From NCBI GenBank assembly GCA_048013815.1, contig CM106585.1:6944001-7008000 (forward strand): a DNA stretch of 64,000 nt, read 5' to 3'. The notes beneath the pieces were generated by a model. It did not search any database and was not told the origin of the DNA. It saw nothing but the letters and a program-made list of their open reading frames with translations. Of the stretch, positions 59,015-64,000 are shown piece by piece (the stretch's first letter is position 1; each line of letters starts with the position of its first letter). Made by a program: the position numbers and the translations under genes. This stretch comes from Setoptus koraiensis. Lineage: Eukaryota > Arthropoda.

Positions 59015-59078
59015 TTTTTTGTGTGGACAAGTATTGTTGAAGGATTCAAAGGAGTTCAAGACAAGCTGTTAACGCTCG
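58979..59078. repeat. Inverted repeat arm with hairpin (partner 56654-56745)
   Basis: See the partner. The inner ends of both arms carry the ATACTGAT hairpin and point at each other, enclosing 2.2 kb that contains element B and the 158-bp duplication. Confidence 0.88.
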
Positions 59079-59099
59079 CATTCGATAAATTGATGTGAG

Positions 59100-59610
59100 T
59101 GGGGTAGCTGAGAATACAAGAGATCTCAGCTATAGCACTAGGTAACGCCTTTCGTCGCAGGCTAGACTAATTTAACGCATGAATACAAGGATGTGTCCGC
59201 TCCTTAGCTATCATATAATATGACTGAGCTTACAGTATTGATTGCCCGTGTGATAGCTGAGAACATGAGCATCCTCAGCTATCAATTGACATGACTGAGT
59301 TATGTGCCTTTGACTGTGCTAATTGTGCGTGTCATAGCTGAGAAATTGTGCATCCTCAGCTATGACGCTGTTCAAATTTTTACATGCCTTTGACTGTACT
59401 AATTGTGCGTGTCATAGCTGAGAAATTGTGCATCCTCAGCTATGACACTGTTCAAATTGTTGCGTGCCTTCAACTGTACTAATTGTGCATGTGATAGCTG
59501 AGAACATGATCATCCTTTGCTATTACTTTGTATGACTTAGTTGTGTGCCCTTGGCTGCGCTAACTGTGTGTGTGATGGCTGAGAACATGTGCATTCTCAC
59601 CTATCATTCA
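59100..59610. repeat. 80-bp tandem array, each unit with a perfect hairpin
   Basis: Units start at about 59252, 59333, 59413, 59493 and 59574, with a looser relative at 59107. Units 2 and 3 contain CATAGCTGAG and CTCAGCTATG separated by 12 nt, a perfect 10-bp stem, joined by TGCCTTTGACTGT and TAATTGTGCGTG spacers. Confidence 0.9.
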
Positions 59611-59951
59611 GTACAGTACAGTTATGCGCCTTTCACTGTGCTCATCATGATCCAATAGATCCAAGCTAGCTGTTATTTGATTCTCGTGCACCTGATCTCA
59701 ATTAAGCAGTAGCCTTCAGCAGTTTTAAATTATTCTAGTGGGCATCTCAGCTTCCAGTTTGTCACTCTCACCTAGTTCGATTAATCGTAGGAGTTGCCTC
59801 TTGGCGTGCGATGTCTCTCACCGATACAATCCAACGCAAACATACCAAAGGGTTTATCAGCCGATATGCTGCTCATCAACCCCTGCGATTGAACAGTAGT
59901 CGCCTTGCGTCTAAGACAATCATCGCATTTACTCACATAATCAGTGGCATC

Positions 59952-60458
59952 CTACAACATGTATGGCCAAAAATAATTCCTCTTTATGATTTTACAAGTA
60001 GCTTTAACTCCAGGGTGAGCTACTGATTTGGTGTCATGATACGTCTTCGTGATTCCTTCTCTTTTGGACTTGATCACACTGAGCTTATTATCACGTGTAT
60101 ATAATAATTTGATAACCATTTCGAATTTACTGTCGCATGCTTCTAACATTTCAACCATTTCGTTGATTTCCTCATCGTCCTGGCTTTCTTGTAACCACTC
60201 GTTAATGTTCGCTGGTGGAATTACCAGGCGTGGATAGACGCAACGTTCGTCTATTTCGTCCGACCTAGATACTGGAGCTCGTGATAGACAGTCGACATCG
60301 GCGTGGGCTGTACCACTCACGTGCTTGATGTCGATGTCCACCACGAAACAGCAGAGACTTATTGTTGCATTGTGCGTATTGTACAATCCAACTTGTGAGG
60401 CATAAGGTGAATTTGGTTGTGCACACAAGTATGAATGATTTACTACTGAATTTATCAC
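59952..60458 (-). mobile_element. Ty3/gypsy-type pol fossil (RNase H end and integrase N-terminus)
   Basis: Recognisable parts are the end of RNase H (HVSGTAHADVDCLSR) and the zinc-binding, integrase-leading region ending ATCKIIKRNYFWPYML. It is a fragment only; no complete integrase, protease or capsid region accompanies it in this orientation. Broken. The surviving frame suggests moderate age. Confidence 0.85.
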
Positions 60459-60702
60459 ATTGTTGCTATTGCTTGCAAGTTGTGTAGATACTGAGCTGTA
60501 GGAAGGAATGTATGATAAGGTAGGTTGTTGCGTACTTGGGAGGTGGACCGAATGAGTCTCAAGCTGGTGTGTTTAGGCGGAAGCATACATAGGAGGTGGA
60601 CTAAATGTTGAACTCCCAGGCAACAAGTAAAAGAGCCAGGTATCTACACACTATATAGGAAAGTCAACAATATGTAAACAAGCCAAGGAGCCAGCTCTCT
60701 AA

Positions 60703-61017
60703 AGAGTTAACATGTGTAATGTTTAGATACTTTGACACAGGAATTGAGAGACTCAAATGTCCAATCAAACTGTAGCTTTCTTTGTGCTAGGGAGGCGGAG
60801 CGACTTAAGTCTCAAACTAGTATGTAGCCCACTGTGTGCTGAGAAGGTGGAGTGACTTAATTCTCAAACTAGTGTCTAGCTTACTGTGTGCTAGGTAGTA
60901 ATGACTCAAGTCTCAAACTAATGTGTAGCTTAATGTGTGCTGGAAGGAGGAGGAGTGACTTAAGTCTAAATCAAGCTGCAGCTAACAGTGTGCTAGGGAG
61001 GAGGAGTGACTTAAGTT
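60703..61017 (+). repeat. Direct repeat with internal 50-bp minisatellite, right copy
   Basis: Same order of motifs as 58451-58716 (GTTAACATGTGTAATG, GGAATTGAGAGACTC, GGAGGCGGAGCGACTTAAGT) with one more minisatellite unit. About 2.25 kb separates the copies. Confidence 0.75.
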
Positions 61018-61489
61018 GTCACTCCACGCTATTTGAAATAGCTTAACCTATCTCGTTGTAGCATCGATCAACCTCCTCACTATACATTAACCTCTGCATG
61101 AGCTCGAGACTCAAAATTCAATCCACCTCCCTAGTAAATGTGTGTTTGGGAGGTGGCGAACTTTCGAGTCTTAAGCTTGAGTGTACCCCCACCTCCCAAG
61201 CACACATCAGCCTACACACTCATTAAGCACTGATTATACTAGTGCTAATGTTTGCAAGCACACAGCGCGTGACTTTCAAGATCGAAAACTGTGAATATCC
61301 ACTAGTAAAACGGTACGTGAATATTCACTGGCATACAAAGTCGGAGTATTCACAAGCACACAGCGCGTGAATCACCATAGCACAATTGGTGAACATCCTG
61401 TAAAATGCACGAATTTTGTATCCACCATCATGCCGTGCGTAGATATTCATGCGTGATCTTCAGGATCCCACAACACTGCATCATAAGCC

Positions 61490-61600
61490 CTTAATTAAAA
61501 TTAAGCGCTAAAAAAATAGCACTGATTTGTTCTGTCACGTGAATAAACGTAGTCATAATCACCACCCCAATAGCAACTTAATTAAAATTAAGCGCTAAAA
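61490..61600. repeat. Twin TTAATTAAAATTAAGCGCTA motifs
   Basis: CTTAATTAAAATTAAGCGCT occurs here twice (about 61491 and 61578). Its reverse complement AGCGCTTAATTTTAATTAAG stands at about 55757, just past the DD37E element. Confidence 0.75.
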
Positions 61601-61644
61601 ACAAGGACGTATTCTCCTCGGGAGAAAATGTCGGGCGGACATCG

Positions 61645-62013
61645 CTGATTAAACATGAAATAGACCCCAGTGACCGGACGCCAATCAACCAACCGCTACG
61701 ACGGCCGAGAGATACATTATTGAACAAAATGTCCAAGGGATGTTAAACAAAAGAATCATCAGAGAGTCCCAATCTCCGTACAACAGCCCGATCGTACTCG
61801 TCCGAAAGAATGACGACACACTAAGATGCAGTATAGACTTTCGCGCAGTCAACAATAAAACGAGAAAGTAGGCTTTTCCTCTGCCAAGGCAAGAGTAGAT
61901 CCTGGAGGGGCTCGCAGGTTCAAAGTTTATCTCTACATTCGATTGCAATCAAAGCTTCTACCAAATCGAATTAGATGCAAGATCAAGAGAGACAACCGCC
62001 TTCTCTACGACAA
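61645..62013 (+). mobile_element. Ty3/gypsy-type reverse transcriptase fossil
   Basis: Scattered matches to the start of a Ty3/gypsy reverse transcriptase can be seen: a region ahead of the palm, the VRKNDDTLRCSIDF type strand and a QIELDA-like strand. The copy is broken in several places and cut off at 62013, where a repeated hairpin motif begins. It is in opposite orientation to the pol piece at 59952-60458, so the two need not come from one insertion. Confidence 0.75.
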
Positions 62014-62062
62014 ACAAGTTATACTGATCATAACAGTATGAGAGCGCTTAATTTTTCAAGTT
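62014..62062. repeat. Hairpin/AGCGCTTAATTTTT motif interrupting the RT fossil
   Basis: AAGTTATACTGATCATAACA and GTAT followed by GAGAGCGCTTAATTTTTC. The same hairpin start occurs at 54583 (beside the DD37E element) and 62562. It looks like the end of an inserted element. Confidence 0.7.
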
Positions 62063-62154
62063 AATGATTTCAGGTGTATAGATAGTTTCCTTAGTAGTAT
62101 CTCGTGGCAGACATCAGGAATTGATTAGACTTGTACAGACCATGTATGAATCTG

Positions 62155-62385
62155 TGCTAGCCGTCTCTAGGAAGTTTCATGGAAATATCCCGGTGAGAAC
62201 AATTTCGAAAATGGATCATACTCATTTACCCTTTGTGCCCGAAGAGGCCCATAGCGCCATTACTAGAAACAGAAAATTGATTAAACTTGCATAGATTGTA
62301 TATGGCACAGTGCTAGTTGTCTCTAGAGAGTTTCAAGAATTTATCCTGGTGAGAACAGTTCCGAAAATAGTTCATAATATGGAGC
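62155..62385. repeat. Dispersed 130-bp repeat, copies 3 and 4 in tandem
   Basis: Two units start GTGCTAGCCGTCTCTAGG (about 62158) and GTGCTAGTTGTCTCTAGA (about 62311), related to 57765 and 58310. They run into an element A/B-like end. Confidence 0.75.
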
Positions 62386-62458
62386 CCCTGCGGGGCCTGC
62401 ATGTTTAGTTTCATGATGATTGTCGCTGGGACCTAATCGCAACAACACCCAGTATTAC
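62385..62458. mobile_element. Third element end of the A/B family
   Basis: GGAGCCCCTGCGGGGCC, then GTTTCATGATGATTGTCGC, GGGACCTAATCGCAACAACA and CCC. This repeats the layout of the right end of element A (GGGGCCCC hairpin, GTTT motif, CGAAGAACACCC) and the TIR of element B (CACTAATCGCTACAAC). No left partner was found. Confidence 0.6.
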
Positions 62459-62530
62459 TTGTCATCTACCACACATATATCAATTCATCGATTGCGAACC
62501 TTAACAAGTTATCATATTCTTACCCGAATT

Positions 62531-62625
62531 TTCCAACGATACTCGTTCACCCGAAAAACAAGTGATACTGATTCTACCAGTATCTCGAGCGCTTAATTTT
62601 TTGGATGGACGAGTATCGTTGGAAT
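62531..62625. repeat. Foldback hairpin about 95 bp long
   Basis: CCAACGATACTCGT on the left and ACGAGTATCGTTGG on the right pair, as does the central GATACTG/CAGTATC. It contains the CTCGAGCGCTTAATTTTTTG motif. Confidence 0.8.
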
Positions 62626-63349
62626 ATAGATGCGAGTATGTGACAACATGTCGGAGATAAACATCTATGCCTGTCGATCAGAGTAGCCGAAAAGATGACA
62701 GAATAAATTCAAGTTCTCCAAATTTCTATCGCAGCATGATACACATGTCGATTGCTTGCGTACGGAATTTAGTAAGATTCTACTGGTCAGTACATCGTTG
62801 TGTGAGCATCCAATGCTGGACCAGATGAATTATGGTGCATGTTGCGCTTGGGTCACACTAACACCATACCACAATATTGAATATTCACACGCGCCACAAA
62901 TATTTACACATGTATTTATGGCCGCGCACTGGCCACTATTTTCATTGTGTTCACGTGCAACATCTATGATATACCCGTACGTATGTCATTGTACGTATGT
63001 GGCCTATGGACAAGAGGTCTCGGGTGAATGGCGTGCGCCAGGTATTTCAGGCCGCGGTTTTTGGTTGTGCGTTGCCAACGAACAACGGACTTTGGGTAGA
63101 AAGTTTGGATGTCACTGTTGCAAACGGCAGTTGCAACATGTTCATCTAAGGTGTCATTGGCGTGTCGTTTAGTTCAATGGGTGCAGGGCGTTTCAACTCA
63201 CAATTTAAGTGCGGATATCGTGTGAGGCCAGTTGTTTGCGATGGCCGATTTGGTCACACGATCGGGCCATCGCATAGTCAGTTTCGCCGCAATGAGTAAT
63301 CAAGTTAGACACACCAATCAGTCAATGGCGCACACTTTGTTACAGTGCA

Positions 63350-63720
63350 TCAATTTCGAATTTCGAACTTCGAAATGTGACCATCGAACCTCGAATTGTC
63401 ACCAGCGAACTTCGAAATGTGACCATCGAACTCTGTACGAGCACCTGGAACTCGTATCGGAAATTCGAATTCTCAATTTCGAATTTTGAAGTTCGAAATG
63501 TGACCATCGAACTCAGGCAAATCTCAATAGAGATAACGTTGTTAACGTTTAGATACTTTAACACAGAGAAAAATCAAAATTCGTCCAAGTCAAATTCCCA
63601 TAGAGATAACATTGTTAACGTTTGGATACTTTAACACAGGGACTGACGTGAAATTGGCAAAGTCAAATCTCTATAGGGATAGCATTGTTAACGTTTAGAT
63701 ACCGTGAATGGTTGAGCAAA
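63350..63720. repeat. Right arm of the large inverted repeat (partner 56300-56650)
   Basis: Tandem CGAACTTCGAAATGTGACCA-type units followed by three AACATTGTTAACGTTTAGAT units, mirroring 56300-56650. Confidence 0.85.
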
Positions 63721-63724
63721 CCTC

Positions 63725-63988
63725 TTGGATGAAAAACTAAACCAAATTAGACGGCTGCAACAATTCCAAAGAACAAAATCCAACCAAAGAAGGAAAGCAA
63801 TGAGACAAATCAGGCGTGAGCTAATCAGGCTAAATAACAGGTTATCTTTGATGATGGAGAGGCGATGTCAGAAAAATAGCAAGGAACTCAAGCAAATGAA
63901 AGAAGACATTGAGAACCACCAACCTAGGATATCGCTGATGACTGAAGAAAGATTTGTTATGGTTGTAATAATTTGCAAGTTTTGTTAA
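63725..63988 (+). CDS. Basic coiled-coil protein frame, 87 aa, unknown
   Basis: The frame starts immediately outside the right inverted-repeat arm. It contains LNQIRRLQQFQRTKSNQRRK, RQIRRELIRLNNRLSLMMER and KELKQMKEDIENHQ, strongly basic and helical. No stop interrupts it and an AATAAA follows near the window edge. It could be a small gene, a 3' exon or part of a mobile element. No family recognised. Confidence 0.35.
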   Translation: MDEKLNQIRRLQQFQRTKSNQRRKAMRQIRRELIRLNNRLSLMMERRCQKNSKELKQMKEDIENHQPRISLMTEERFVMVVIICKFC

Positions 63989-64000
63989 AAATAAAGACAA

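Noticed and set aside
62756-63172. 138-codon frame
   Set aside because: Cys/His-rich but without a zinc-finger spacing or any family match. Probably chance within repeat sequence.
56300-63720. Polinton-like element with long TIRs
   Set aside because: No protein-primed polymerase, packaging ATPase, capsid or retroviral-type integrase partner set is visible between the arms, and the interior is a mosaic of unrelated repeats.

Overview
The window is animal nuclear DNA. Protein-coding exons are split by GT-AG introns, genes run in mixed orientation, microsatellites are abundant, and there are Tigger-type and DD37E mariner-type transposons plus Ty3/gypsy remnants. The tandem acid-lipase cluster and the Gln/His/Asn runs in one protein fit an arthropod, possibly a mite or other arachnid, but I cannot fix the species.

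Layout. (1) 1-31.4 kb is relatively GC-rich, almost gene-free sequence. Three minus-strand exons (29.3-29.7, 6.8-8.1 and 6.3-6.5 kb) form one gene with MATH-like segments. Its 21.3-kb first intron is full of short-period tandem arrays, perfect hairpins and the words GGGCCC and CAGGTRAG. The gene continues beyond the left exon and probably off the window. (2) 31.5-37.2 kb is a compact housekeeping block: a 72-aa coiled-coil protein (-), a two-ORF unit (+) ending in an SS18L2-like protein, a delta-COP protein lacking its C-terminal domain (-), Prp31 (+) and a two-RRM protein of the RBMS/alan shepard type (-). Neighbours are divergent or convergent with very short spacers. (3) 39.9-51.6 kb is a tandem array of secreted acid lipases: one degenerate copy and three intact four-exon genes (495, 456 and 457 aa) with identical intron positions and phases. 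(4) 52.5-64 kb is a graveyard of mobile elements: a short TIR element butted against a Tigger transposase, a DD37E mariner/Tc1 transposase with one frameshift, a second TIR element of similar size, several tandem and inverted repeat families, and broken Ty3/gypsy pol remnants.

Functionally, Prp31 (U4/U6.U5 splicing), the delta-COP-like protein (COPI vesicle traffic), the SS18L2-like protein (chromatin-linked) and the RRM protein (RNA binding) are unrelated housekeeping functions packed together. The lipases look like a digestive or lysosomal lipid-hydrolase expansion made by repeated unequal duplication that carried promoter and intron sequence along. The most interesting points are the putative dicistronic pair at 32.2-33.0 kb, the delta-COP gene that ends at its linker with a poly(A) signal over the stop codon, the RRM protein with two copies of the same RRM type, and the large inverted repeats framing the 56.3-63.7 kb composite.
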